Source of the DNA: Bacteroidota bacterium
GTDB taxonomy: Bacteria; Bacteroidota; Bacteroidia; Chitinophagales; Chitinophagaceae
Assembly (NCBI GenBank): GCA_016715505.1
Contig: JADJZY010000007.1
Coordinates: forward strand, 62,001-126,000
Length of the DNA stretch: 64,000 nucleotides
Direction: 5' to 3'
The position numbers and the translations under genes were made by a program. A model generated the notes under the pieces. The model was not told where the DNA came from, ran no database searches, and saw nothing but the letters and a program-made list of their open reading frames with translations. This document shows positions 35,354-44,733 of the stretch, piece by piece (the first letter of the stretch is position 1; each line of letters begins with the position of its first letter).

Positions 35354-37531
35354 ATGAAAACATTTTTCCGTTTGATGTTGGTATGCTTATCATTTTTTGT
35401 GGCTACCCAACAGGGCCAATCACAAGTAAGATATATTGAATTCAGTGTTCAGAATGTCAACCAAATTTCTCCATCAGAGATAGAATATGAGATATGGTTG
35501 AAGAATAACACGCCGGCTGATGTGGCCACACTAGCCTTTGTACAATACGGGATGGATTTACCCCCAATCTTATCCGGAGGAGGTACCCTCAGTATATCCA
35601 AAGTGGCCTGGGATCCCGCATTTAATGGAACAACTTGGGGCGTTTCAGGGAACCCACAAATAACAGGGCAGCCCAATGCACCTACTATTCGGGTACCCTC
35701 GCAAACCGGAAATTCTACTATAGCTGTAACGATTCCAACAACAGGTAATGGAATTATGTATGGTCGGTATAAAATCACCAATTCCATTCCTTTTCCGACC
35801 AATTCATATTTGTTTTTTGATATTATCAAAGACAACATACCCAATAAAACCAGAACCATGGTGAGTGCTTATTTAAATGGCGCAACAAGCCCATCCGCCT
35901 ATACTTATGTAGGTAGTTTACCTTATATGGATTCTTTATTTGTTTTGGACTTACCTGCTTTGCCAACATACACGATTAGCCCAACCACCAATATTTGTCC
36001 AACGTATTTAACCCAAACCGTCAACAACAGTACCTGTACAACACCCCTGGGCTCGGTAGATATTGGTTTGTTTCCCGCTCCAACCCTGACATCCGGTACT
36101 TATACCATAAATGGCAATCCGGGTGGTTCATATAACACAAATCCATTCACCGTTTCCGGTCTTGCACCCGGGGCGTATACCATTTCTGTCAGTAATGATC
36201 CCGGATGTTTGGCGCAGGATATTTTTGTAACCATTCAGGCACCTAATGCACCCCAAACGCTGATTACCAATTATTCTTTACCAACCTGTACACCGGGATG
36301 CGATGGACTAGCACATATTGGCAGTGTTCAGGGGCTTCCACCTTTTACCTTCAACATTACCGGTCCGGTTACTGTTACCAATAATGTGTATTTGTCTAAT
36401 CTTTGCGCCAACACGACCTATACGGTTTTGACGACAGATGCCGCGGGTTGTACCGAAAGTTTAGTGGTTACTGTACCTTCTTCACCTTCGTTGTACTCAA
36501 CGACCGTGGATACCTGTAACAGCTATACCTGGAATATCAATAACCAAACATATTCGCAAAGTGGTACGTATACGGCCAATGTTATTCATCCGCTTACTTT
36601 ATGTCCGGTTACAGAAGAGTTGATACTCAATCTCAATTACGGTACCTCATCCAATACGAGTGTCATGGCGAATGGGGCGTATGTTTGGCCCTGTAATGGT
36701 TCGGTTTTTAATCAAAGTGGTACTTATACTTGCTATACCACGAATGCCGCCGGTTGTCCGGATACCCAAACGATCCAATTAACGATTTGTAATGTGCAGG
36801 CGCTTACTTCAAACTATATCAGCTGCCCGAATACACCCATCACTTTGGTGGGGACTCCGCCCGGAGGCGTGTTTAGTATTCCGAATCCTTATGTTGGTCC
36901 AACAACGAGTTTCACGTATGTATATACGGAGCCACTCACGGGTTGTTCAGATACAGCGACCGGCCTGGTAGAAATTTTAGCGCCGGTGCAAGTGAATAAT
37001 GTTTATGTCAATAGCATCACAGCAACAAGTGCTGTGATCAGTTGGCAGATGGTGCCGGGTGCAGTGGGTTATGATATTGAATATCGGTTGATGCCCGGTG
37101 GTGCCTGGATGCAGGCTGGGTCTGTCTTAGCACCCGTTAATACCTATACTTTAACCGGCCTGAGTTCAACAAGTAATTATCAGGTTCGGGTGAGAAGTTA
37201 TTGTGATATCAACAACCCGGACCCTTGGGGCACTGCAGTCAGTTTCACTACACTCACGCTTTCGGGATTAGCACCCGATTTGAAAGGGGATTTTGAAGTC
37301 TTCCCGAATCCGGCTCAAAATCAATTAACGATCAGGCATTCCAATCAGCGCCAAATAACGCAAATCAGGATTTTAGATTTAAGTGGACGAATGATGTTGG
37401 AAAGTTATCCGGCATCCAACTCTTCCAATCATTTATCCCTCGATCTTCGAGGCCTGAGCCCGGGCATGTATCAGGTTCAGTGCATGGACTCCGGCCAGGT
37501 CATTGCTACACGGCGATTTACCAAAGAGTAG
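35354..37531 (+). CDS. Secreted PKD/FN3-like surface protein with T9SS sorting domain
   Basis: A 725-residue protein. The start at ATG 35354 gives a signal peptide (about 1-24, ending near GQSQ); the frame opens 50 codons earlier without a sensible leader. The N-terminal 190 residues are a beta domain, followed by SprB-like or Ig-like repeats (about 200-520, phrases such as TFNITGPVTVTNNVYLSNL) and one fibronectin type III domain (about 550-645, with AVISWQMVPGAVGYDIEYR). The final 80 residues are a T9SS type A sorting domain (FEVFPNPAQNQLTIRH through LSPGMYQVQ). It is probably a surface adhesin; no enzyme domain was seen. It is divergent from the polysaccharide-like operon. Confidence 0.88.
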   Translation: MKTFFRLMLVCLSFFVATQQGQSQVRYIEFSVQNVNQISPSEIEYEIWLKNNTPADVATLAFVQYGMDLPPILSGGGTLSISKVAWDPAFNGTTWGVSGNPQITGQPNAPTIRVPSQTGNSTIAVTIPTTGNGIMYGRYKITNSIPFPTNSYLFFDIIKDNIPNKTRTMVSAYLNGATSPSAYTYVGSLPYMDSLFVLDLPALPTYTISPTTNICPTYLTQTVNNSTCTTPLGSVDIGLFPAPTLTSGTYTINGNPGGSYNTNPFTVSGLAPGAYTISVSNDPGCLAQDIFVTIQAPNAPQTLITNYSLPTCTPGCDGLAHIGSVQGLPPFTFNITGPVTVTNNVYLSNLCANTTYTVLTTDAAGCTESLVVTVPSSPSLYSTTVDTCNSYTWNINNQTYSQSGTYTANVIHPLTLCPVTEELILNLNYGTSSNTSVMANGAYVWPCNGSVFNQSGTYTCYTTNAAGCPDTQTIQLTICNVQALTSNYISCPNTPITLVGTPPGGVFSIPNPYVGPTTSFTYVYTEPLTGCSDTATGLVEILAPVQVNNVYVNSITATSAVISWQMVPGAVGYDIEYRLMPGGAWMQAGSVLAPVNTYTLTGLSSTSNYQVRVRSYCDINNPDPWGTAVSFTTLTLSGLAPDLKGDFEVFPNPAQNQLTIRHSNQRQITQIRILDLSGRMMLESYPASNSSNHLSLDLRGLSPGMYQVQCMDSGQVIATRRFTKE

Positions 37532-38023
37532 CTTCGATAGAAGCACTGAAATTTTATCCCCAATTTTCGTTAATCTCAGCTTTCAAAAGTGAGTGGAAAT
37601 AGGATTGTCGTAAATTCATTCAGGGTTAGTAATAGACAAGGAATGGATGATTGCCGTGATAAACAGGAAAGCGACTTGTTTTTCACCTTGTAGCGTAATA
37701 TCCAATTCGTGTCACTCAAATTTTGAGATCTTGCCAAAGTTATACCAATGTGAATGGGTAGATAGTCCAATTCACATTGGTGAATGCCGATATGATAGCT
37801 GTTTAGAACAATAACATTGGTCTATTACAGATATCACTTCGGTATCATTTTGCAAGGGTCTCATTTTTCTGTCATTCTGCTGCGTAAACAGGTTACGTTG
37901 CTCTATTTGAATTTTGTAGGGCGTGTAAAACAGTCGGAATCAGAGGATGTCATGGCATCTGCATATGCAGGGCGATGTGGCTGTTTATTGCGCACCCTTC
38001 ACCCCATTCAAAACGATTTAAAC
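37532..38023. promoter_or_regulatory. Upstream region of dinB with 12-bp inverted repeat at 37744-37781
   Basis: These 492 bases precede the dinB ATG. The main feature is a perfect inverted repeat: ACCAATGTGAAT at 37744-37755 and its complement at 37770-37781, separated by 14 bases. It could be a hairpin (terminator-like but with no T-tract) or a two-site operator. A partial copy, TAACATTGG, occurs near 37811. The frame of dinB is open upstream to 37817 but reads as non-protein-like, so I do not extend the gene. A lesion-response operator is an attractive guess for a dinB-dnaE cassette but is not shown. Confidence 0.45.
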
Positions 38024-39241
38024 ATGCAGCGCACCATCCTTCATCTCGACCTCGACACTTTTTTTGTTTCCGTAGAACGCTTACTCGATAGCCGATTAAA
38101 CAATAAACCGATTTTGGTAGGCGGTACCGGCGATCGGGGTGTTGTATCTGCTGCCAGTTATGAGGCCCGGTATTTTGGCGCTCATTCCGGCATGCCGATG
38201 AAAATGGCCCGGCAACTTTGCCCCGAAGCCATTGTGATTAAAGGGGATGGGGGCACTTATTCTAAATATTCTGATCAGGTAACTGATATCATCCGCGATC
38301 GGGTACCGGTATTGGAAAAGGCCAGTGTGGATGAGTTTTATGCCGACCTCACCGGTATGGATCGTTTTTTCGGATGTTATAAATACGCCGGTGAATTGAG
38401 GCAAAGAGTCATCAAAGAAACGGGCCTCCCCATTTCATTCGGTCTCTCAGTGAATAAAACAGTATCAAAAGTGGCTACCAACGAAGCCAAACCCAATAAC
38501 CAACTCAAAATTGATTTCGGACATGAGAAAGAATTTTTGGCCCCTCTGTCGGTCAAAAAAATTCCAATGGTGGGCACCAAAATGTTTCAAACCTTAAGCA
38601 ATATGGGCATCAAAAAAGTGAAAACACTCCAGGAGATGCCCGTCGAAATGCTCGAAGCCGCTTTTGGCAAGACAGGCATACAGATATGGGAAAAAGCAAA
38701 TGGTATCGACAACCGCGAAGTGCAACCTTTTCACGATCGTAAATCCATCTCCAATGAACGCACCTTTGGGCAGGATACCATTGACGTCGAAAAAATGCTC
38801 GGGCTTATTAAAGCCATGGCCGAAAACCTGGCCTATCAATTACGCAAAGGCGATAAACTCACTTCCTGCGTGAGCGTTAAAATCCGGTACTCCGATTTTA
38901 ATACCCTGAGTAAACAGGTTAAAATACCCTATACCGCAGCCGATCATGTCCTGATTCCCATCGTAACGGCTCTTTTTGATAAACTCTATAACCGCCGTTT
39001 ACTGGTGCGCCTCATTGGAGTTCGTTACAGCGATCTCACGCAGGGGCATTACCAAATCAGTTTGTTTGACGATTGGGATAAAACCGTCGGATTGTATCAG
39101 GCCATGGATTCGGTACGCGACCGTTTTGGAGCCCTTAAACTCAGCAGTGCAGGTACCATGAATAATATTAAAGGCATTACCACCGGCCATAATCCATTTA
39201 ATGGACAACCCAATTATATTCCGGCACACCGCAATCAGTAG
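38024..39241 (+). CDS. dinB: Y-family DNA polymerase IV
   Basis: A 405-residue translesion polymerase. ATG 38024 is chosen because MQRTILHLDLDTFFVSVE is the canonical N-terminus. The metal-binding acids are in HLDLDTFF and SVDEFYADLTGMD; the palm, fingers, thumb and little-finger domains follow in the usual order (IRDRVPVLEKASVDEF near 100, HhH region KKIPMVGTKMFQTLSNMGIKKVKTL near 180, little finger about 235-345). Length is a little above E. coli DinB. It is followed by a MITE-like element and then by a DnaE-type polymerase gene; dinB next to a second dnaE is the usual form of an inducible mutagenesis cassette. The start of transcription is probably in the 492-base region upstream. Confidence 0.92.
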   Translation: MQRTILHLDLDTFFVSVERLLDSRLNNKPILVGGTGDRGVVSAASYEARYFGAHSGMPMKMARQLCPEAIVIKGDGGTYSKYSDQVTDIIRDRVPVLEKASVDEFYADLTGMDRFFGCYKYAGELRQRVIKETGLPISFGLSVNKTVSKVATNEAKPNNQLKIDFGHEKEFLAPLSVKKIPMVGTKMFQTLSNMGIKKVKTLQEMPVEMLEAAFGKTGIQIWEKANGIDNREVQPFHDRKSISNERTFGQDTIDVEKMLGLIKAMAENLAYQLRKGDKLTSCVSVKIRYSDFNTLSKQVKIPYTAADHVLIPIVTALFDKLYNRRLLVRLIGVRYSDLTQGHYQISLFDDWDKTVGLYQAMDSVRDRFGALKLSSAGTMNNIKGITTGHNPFNGQPNYIPAHRNQ

Positions 39242-39250
39242 ATTCGTAGG

Positions 39251-39468
39251 AGGGCCTGCTGATTATCTCACAGGCGCTTCAAATTCAAGGAAGCGTTCGG
39301 AGCCCCGTACGTACGGGGCAGCCCTGGACGGACGCAGAGTTGATGCCGGTGAAGTAAGAAAATACAAGCATATTGAAGATAAATGAATAGTTACCGTGCA
39401 TCTAAATAAGCGTAATTAGCTTCTCCATGTAAAGATATCAACTACTTTCACGTTAATCAGCAAGCCCT
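39251..39468. mobile_element. MITE-like element, copy A (218 bp) between dinB and dnaE
   Basis: A short non-coding element bounded by inverted repeats AGGGCCTGCTGATTA (39251-39265) and TAATCAGCAAGCCCT (39454-39468), one mismatch; the match extends outward 4 bases on each side to TAGGAGGGCYTGCTGATTA. Inside is an 18-base palindrome GCCCCGTACGTACGGGGC (39302-39319). A second, inverted copy lies at 53541-53782 and shares an AGGCGCTTCAAATTCAAGG-type stretch and the palindrome. It codes for nothing, so a transposase elsewhere must mobilise it. Its right end reaches almost to the dnaE start codon, so it replaces whatever upstream region dnaE had. Confidence 0.8.
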
Positions 39469-39471
39469 CCT

Positions 39472-42400
39472 ATGTATCTCAACTGCCATAGCTGTTATAG
39501 TTACCGTTACGGAACACTCTCCGAAGAGGAGTTGCTGCAATTGGGCGCTTCATTTGGCGTGAGAACCATGGCACTCACGGATATCAATCATACTTCAGCC
39601 ATACTTAATTTTATTCGACTGGCTCCGAAATACCATATCGACCCCGTAGCAGGTATCGACTTTCGGAACGGTGTTCAGGCTTGTTATATCGGCCTTGCTT
39701 TAAACAATGAGGGATTTCGGGAACTCAATGATTTTTTATCTGAACACAAACACACCGCTAAACCCTTCCCGAATCAGGCCCCCCTGTTTGAACATGCCCT
39801 GATCATTTATCCGTTTACCGCATTACAACAATTGAATAAAACAAACTGGCTGCCCAATGAGTATATCGGACTCAGTCCACAGGATTTGCTGCGATTTTCG
39901 TTCAGTGCCTATAAACATGAAATCAAACGATGTGTGGCTTTGCTCAGCGTGAGTTTTGGCCATAACCAACATTTTAATACCCATCGGCTTCTGCGTGCCA
40001 TCGATAACAATACCTTGCTTAGTAAACTCCCATTGAGTGAACAGGCCGGCGAACAGGAAATGTTTTTACCCCTCGATGAAATGAAACGCCTGTATCATCA
40101 ATGCCCCGAATTGTTACAACGCAGCGAACAAATATTGAATCGTTGTAAAATCACTTTTGATTTTTCACCGAACAAACCTTCACTCAATTTGCGCAACTAT
40201 TGCGGTAACATGAACGAGGACTTGCAACTACTCAAGTCGCTATGCCGCGAAGGATTAAAAAAACGCTATCCTCAGGTGAACGAAACCATCCAAAACCGGC
40301 TTCAGAAAGAACTCGACATGATTGAAAAAATGCATTTCGTGTCCTTCTTTCTGGTGAACTGGGACATCATCCGCTATGCCGCCCACAAAGGATATTACCA
40401 CGTTGGCCGGGGAAGCGGGGCAAATAGTATTGTCGCCTATCTTTTAGGGATTACCGATGTCGACCCTATTGAATTGGATCTCTACTTCGAACGCTTCATG
40501 AATTTATACCGCGTGAGTCCACCTGATTTTGATATTGATTTTTCAACGCGCGACCGCCCGGATATGACCCGGTATATTTTTGAACGCTTTGGACAGCAAA
40601 AACAAGTGGCCCTGCTTGCCGCCTACAGTACCTTTCAGTATAGTGCTGCGGTACGCGAACTCGGTAAGGTGTTTGGATTACCCAAGCAGGAAATTGATTT
40701 GCTGAGTGATGGCCGATACGATGCGACCAAACTCGATCATATTGCACAACTCATTTTGTTATACGCCAAACGGCTTGAAAATAAACCCAACTATTTGACT
40801 GTACATGCTGCCGGTATTTTGATTGCCGATCAGTCGATCCATCACTATACTGCTACAGATTTACCGCCTAAAGGTTTTCCAACTACGCATTTTGATATGT
40901 ATACGGCCGAGGATGTGGGCTTGCATAAATTCGATATTTTAGGACAACGTGGTTTGGGGAAAATAAAAGATACCCTGACGATTATTCGCGAGAATCATCC
41001 GGAGGCAGCACCCATCGATATTCATGATACCCGGCCAATGATGCAGGATGCCCGCGTAAATGCCCTGGTGCGATCTTCGCAATGTATAGGATGTTTTTAT
41101 GTTGAATCGCCGGCCATGCGCACACTCATTAAAAAACTGGAAGTTGATAATTACCTCGCACTTGTTGCAGCAAGTTCCATCATTCGGCCGGGTGTTTCGC
41201 AAAGTGGCATGATGCGCGAATATATTTTACGGCATAAAGATCCGGAACGTCGTAAAACGGCTCATCCCGTCATGATGGATTTGATGCCGGAAACATATGG
41301 TGTGATGGTGTATCAGGAAGATGTGATTAAAGTGGCCCATCATTTTGCCGGACTCTCCCTGGGTGAAGCGGATGTATTGCGCCGGGGCATGAGCGGTAAA
41401 TTTCGATCACGTGAAGAATTTCAAAAAGTACAGGAAACCTTTCTTCGTAATTGTCGCTCAAAAGGTTATCCCGATAGCTTGACGCATGAGGTTTGGTCGC
41501 AAATTGAAAGTTTTGCCGGATACGCTTTTGCAAAAGGACACTCTGCCTCCTATGCAGTGGAAAGTTATCAAAGCCTGTATTTAAAAACCTATTATCCGCG
41601 CGAATACATGGTGGCTGTACTCAACAATGGTGGCGGATTTTATCATACCGAATTGTATGTTCATGAAGCCCGGATGTGCGGTGCAAATATTGTCACCTGT
41701 TGTGTCAACGAAGGCTTATGGGAGAGCAGGATTTGCGGAAAAACCATACGGCTCGGCTTTCAACATGTACTCAATATCGAACATCAGCTGGTGCAGGATT
41801 TGATTGCTGAACGCGAAGCCCATGGGCCCTACACCTCCCTGCACGATTTTTTGCAACGTCTTCAGGTGGGTATCGAACAAGTACAACTGCTCCTCCGGAT
41901 TGGCGCTTTTTCGTTTACCGGTAAAAATAAAAGGGCTTTGCTTTGGGAAGCACTGTTTGCGCAGCGACATGAACCTAAAGCCATTCATCAATATTTGCTA
42001 TTTGAACGAAAGCCTGTTCAATTTACATTGCCCGATCTTCAGGTGAGTGATCTGGAAAATGCCTTCGACGAAATGGAATTGTTTGGATTCCCTTTGTGTG
42101 ATCCTTTTTTGCTAGGTAAAAATATACAAGTGTTCCCCCAAACGCGGGTGGCCGATTTGCCGCAGTTGATCGGAAAGACGATACAGATATGTGGATACCT
42201 CATCACGATAAAAAATACCCGAACCATCAAGGGTGAGTATATGCAATTTGGTACCTTCATCGATCGCGACGGTCATTGGATAGATAGTGTTCATTTTCCA
42301 CAAATCGCCAAACAATTTCCCTTTCGGGGTAAGGGTCTTTATCTGATTCAGGGCGTGGTAAAAGATGATTTTTGTGCATTCATCATAGAAACCACCTCGC

Positions 42401-42507
42401 TGCAAAAGATACCGATGCTGGATGATCCGCGGTATGTAGATGAACCCATCGTACCGCAGGGAAATAGGCATGCATCTCAACTTTCACCAAGCATCTTGAA
42501 CCCCTAA
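39472..42507 (+). CDS. DnaE-type DNA polymerase III alpha subunit, probable error-prone paralogue
   Basis: A 1011-residue C-family polymerase, shorter than replicative DnaE and close to the DnaE2/ImuC size. The N-terminal PHP domain is present (LTDINHTSA, VAGIDFRNG) but its first metal His appears as Asn in LNCHSCYS, suggesting loss of PHP activity. The polymerase acids are in PDFDIDFSTRD (about residues 350-360), followed by RGSGANSIVAYLLGITDVDP and the fingers region (GVMVYQEDVIKVAH, GEADVLRRGMSGK). A C-terminal OB-fold is near 890-990 (GKTIQICGYLITIKN). It lies downstream of dinB, separated only by the MITE. The two probably form a translesion cassette; the main replicative dnaE would be elsewhere. 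Confidence 0.9.
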   Translation: MYLNCHSCYSYRYGTLSEEELLQLGASFGVRTMALTDINHTSAILNFIRLAPKYHIDPVAGIDFRNGVQACYIGLALNNEGFRELNDFLSEHKHTAKPFPNQAPLFEHALIIYPFTALQQLNKTNWLPNEYIGLSPQDLLRFSFSAYKHEIKRCVALLSVSFGHNQHFNTHRLLRAIDNNTLLSKLPLSEQAGEQEMFLPLDEMKRLYHQCPELLQRSEQILNRCKITFDFSPNKPSLNLRNYCGNMNEDLQLLKSLCREGLKKRYPQVNETIQNRLQKELDMIEKMHFVSFFLVNWDIIRYAAHKGYYHVGRGSGANSIVAYLLGITDVDPIELDLYFERFMNLYRVSPPDFDIDFSTRDRPDMTRYIFERFGQQKQVALLAAYSTFQYSAAVRELGKVFGLPKQEIDLLSDGRYDATKLDHIAQLILLYAKRLENKPNYLTVHAAGILIADQSIHHYTATDLPPKGFPTTHFDMYTAEDVGLHKFDILGQRGLGKIKDTLTIIRENHPEAAPIDIHDTRPMMQDARVNALVRSSQCIGCFYVESPAMRTLIKKLEVDNYLALVAASSIIRPGVSQSGMMREYILRHKDPERRKTAHPVMMDLMPETYGVMVYQEDVIKVAHHFAGLSLGEADVLRRGMSGKFRSREEFQKVQETFLRNCRSKGYPDSLTHEVWSQIESFAGYAFAKGHSASYAVESYQSLYLKTYYPREYMVAVLNNGGGFYHTELYVHEARMCGANIVTCCVNEGLWESRICGKTIRLGFQHVLNIEHQLVQDLIAEREAHGPYTSLHDFLQRLQVGIEQVQLLLRIGAFSFTGKNKRALLWEALFAQRHEPKAIHQYLLFERKPVQFTLPDLQVSDLENAFDEMELFGFPLCDPFLLGKNIQVFPQTRVADLPQLIGKTIQICGYLITIKNTRTIKGEYMQFGTFIDRDGHWIDSVHFPQIAKQFPFRGKGLYLIQGVVKDDFCAFIIETTSLQKIPMLDDPRYVDEPIVPQGNRHASQLSPSILNP

Positions 42508-42510
42508 AAA

Positions 42511-42540
42511 AAAAGCTGCCACCCGAAAGTGACAGCTTTT
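42511..42540 (-). terminator. Intrinsic terminator of the glycine-rich protein gene
   Basis: Stem AAAAGCTG/CAGCTTTT (42511-42518 with 42533-42540) plus three inner pairs around the loop CCGAAA, followed on the minus strand by a run of nine T. It lies 20 bases past the minus-strand gene end and just after the convergent dnaE stop, so it may also stop dnaE transcripts. Confidence 0.8.
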
Positions 42541-42560
42541 GAAAAAAGAAGTGCTATTAT

Positions 42561-44411
42561 TTAGTTCGTAAAAATAATACGAATCATACCATTACCAGCC
42601 TGAACACCTTGTGTTGTGCTTGCGTTGAGCAATGTACCTGTACTTGAGGTTCCACCTGCACCACCACCACCGGCGCCTTTATCATTAAAACTACATCCTA
42701 CGGTTCCGGCAGAGCCACCTCCGCCTCCACCACCGCCAATGAGACCACCGCCTCCACCGCCACCACTTGGTATATCGGTGCAGCAGCAACCTTGTCCATT
42801 ACCACCCACGCCACCTTGTGCGGCTATTCCTGCAGTTCCGTCTAAACCCAAAAAGGCACTACATCCAATGCCTTTTAGGCCACCTGCTGCACCTATTGCA
42901 CCTTTACCGCCACCGGCCGGTCCGGAAGATGTAACAGCATCTGTTCCATCGCCTCCATTACCGCCGCCACCTATACCGCCTGTACCGCCTGCGTTAGCAG
43001 CAAAACAACCTGTGCCGCCGCCGCCGCCGCCGCCGCCAGCAATGATCAAAATATTAGAAGAGTTATCCATGACATAGGAAGCTCCGCCTCCACCGCCACC
43101 TGCAGTAATTCCGCCGTTACCGCCTCCGCCAAAACCACCAGTAAGACTGCTCGGATTTTGTCCAACTACTGCAGTCAGGGTTTGTCCGCCTACAACGCTT
43201 AATTCACCTATGGCAGAGCCACCTAATCCACCAACACCACCGGCAGAACCCCCACCGGTTCCACCTTGCGCGCCATAACACTCAATGGCGGCCTTGGTGT
43301 AACCAAGTGGTACAGTTACAGTTTGATTTGCTCCGGTATAGGCTAGATTTACCACCATAGGAGGAAATAAACACATGGATTTCCATGTAGTACCTGTATA
43401 AGAAAACAAACATTCCGATGTGGAGTTATACACAGTCAAACCGGCAACTGGTGCAGCAATTGCGAGCATTTGACTTTCAGTCATAACAGGTGGTAGGAAA
43501 CCCTGTGTAGTTGATTTCACTTCCAACAAGGCACTTGAAGGAACTGCACTGGAATTAATACCTACATTACCATTCGATTGAATTTTTACGCGGGTTGTAT
43601 TATTCGTTCCCAAATTTAAATCTGCACTTTCACGATTAATGATACCTGCAGCATTTCCGGTTGTACGAATTTCCAATCCATCCGTAGCAGTATGACCTGT
43701 GGTGTTATTGGTTAATTTTAAATCCATCGAAGTGCCATCCGTATTGTTCATATGTACGTTTGAAACCGGTGTACTACTTCCACCAATACCTACATTTTCA
43801 CTGGTAAAATCAGCATGGAATTTTAATTTACTCGTACCACCTTTAAATAGGCTGATACCGATGTTTCCACCTGAGCTGATTAAGAATCGACCTAATCCAT
43901 CACCGGGATTGACGCCATTGTTTCCGAAGGCCAATAAATTAGCATAAGGATATAAAGTTGTGATACCGGCATAACCGCCTCCATAGGCACTACCATATTT
44001 GGTAAAGGTGGCATAAGAATTGGTACCATTGTTATACATCGTAAAGCGGCCGGCACCTGTTGTACTGCGGTTTTGCATACGTAAATGTTCTTGCACCACT
44101 GCGGCGTTATGATCAATATGAACCTTGGCTGACGGGTTGGTGGTGGCAATACCAATACTGGTTCCATTGTCGTATATCTGGGAGTTGATTTCAGCGGTGC
44201 TACTTCCGCTTGCATCGAATTTTGACAAATAATGTTGGTTACCTGCCCGACTGCCACCGGTATTTTTTGCCATGCCTGCTTTTTCTGCGTAAATCGCGTA
44301 AGGGACGCTGAGCAGTTGAGTTGTACCGGCATCTGTGAATTGTGAACCGCCCTGTGGGTCAATGGATACGCGGATATACTTATTGCCTGTTTCCCACTTT
44401 ACGGTGTTCAT
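42561..44411 (-). CDS. Surface protein with glycine-rich C-terminal domain, main fragment
   Basis: A 616-residue ORF that is the bulk of a gene whose first 85 codons lie in the fragment at 44408-44683. The first 330 residues resemble secreted Bacteroidota proteins that carry a tail-fibre-like region (GTGNKYIRVSIDPQGG-type opening, then SAKVHIDHNA, GNVGINSSAVPSSALLEVKS, TEQSMLAIAAP-like segments). From about 350 to the end is a glycine-rich domain with runs of up to nine Gly and paired Cys, similar to the Gly_rich domain seen in ALK-type and bacterial surface proteins. There is no T9SS sorting domain. The nominal start is internal: one T added at 44441-44444 joins the pieces into about 707 residues. 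Confidence 0.8.
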   Translation of the reverse strand: MNTVKWETGNKYIRVSIDPQGGSQFTDAGTTQLLSVPYAIYAEKAGMAKNTGGSRAGNQHYLSKFDASGSSTAEINSQIYDNGTSIGIATTNPSAKVHIDHNAAVVQEHLRMQNRSTTGAGRFTMYNNGTNSYATFTKYGSAYGGGYAGITTLYPYANLLAFGNNGVNPGDGLGRFLISSGGNIGISLFKGGTSKLKFHADFTSENVGIGGSSTPVSNVHMNNTDGTSMDLKLTNNTTGHTATDGLEIRTTGNAAGIINRESADLNLGTNNTTRVKIQSNGNVGINSSAVPSSALLEVKSTTQGFLPPVMTESQMLAIAAPVAGLTVYNSTSECLFSYTGTTWKSMCLFPPMVVNLAYTGANQTVTVPLGYTKAAIECYGAQGGTGGGSAGGVGGLGGSAIGELSVVGGQTLTAVVGQNPSSLTGGFGGGGNGGITAGGGGGGASYVMDNSSNILIIAGGGGGGGGTGCFAANAGGTGGIGGGGNGGDGTDAVTSSGPAGGGKGAIGAAGGLKGIGCSAFLGLDGTAGIAAQGGVGGNGQGCCCTDIPSGGGGGGGLIGGGGGGGGSAGTVGCSFNDKGAGGGGAGGTSSTGTLLNASTTQGVQAGNGMIRIIFTN

Positions 44412-44683
44412 TTCGCCAACCGTAGCCTCCCCATCGCCAATTTTAAAGTATACAAACCAAATTCATTGGTTGTTACCAGCTGTGTTTCTTCGTACTCTGG
44501 TAGGGTCGCGTCCTGGGTAGGTAATACGCTCAATTTGAGCCTCATGGTTTTGCCGCTCATGGGATTGCCTTTGGCATCGCGGGCAATGCCCTGGTAATTA
44601 AATTTCTGGGGAACCTGTGCCCACAGTAATTGGGTGCATAGCAATAAAGCCATGACCATTTTGAAAGTCAATAGTCGTTTCAT
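44408..44683 (-). CDS. Glycine-rich surface protein, N-terminal fragment (frameshifted)
   Basis: A 91-residue fragment with signal peptide (about 1-22, ending near LLWAQ) and the start of a domain with FNYQGIARDAKGNPMSGKTMRLKLS, typical of the N-terminus of such surface proteins. The last 13 residues (AMGRLRLAK) are out of frame. Restoring one base in the T4 run at 44441-44444 gives LYTLKIGDGEATVGEMNTVKW and continues in the 42561-44411 ORF, whose nominal start codon ATG is that internal Met. The upstream gene at 44734 is 50 bases away on the same strand. Confidence 0.8.
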   Translation of the reverse strand: MKRLLTFKMVMALLLCTQLLWAQVPQKFNYQGIARDAKGNPMSGKTMRLKLSVLPTQDATLPEYEETQLVTTNEFGLYTLKLAMGRLRLAK

Positions 44684-44733
44684 TTAGGTATAGGGTGTTT
44701 AATTAAAAAAAAGATGTAGTTGTTTGTAAGTGC

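Noticed and set aside
37817..38023. N-terminal extension of DinB by 69 residues
   Set aside because: The extension does not resemble the family and the canonical N-terminus starts exactly at ATG 38024.
42616..43077. Pro-rich ORF on the plus strand
   Set aside because: It is the antisense reading of the glycine-rich domain; Gly codons GGN read as Pro codons on the other strand.
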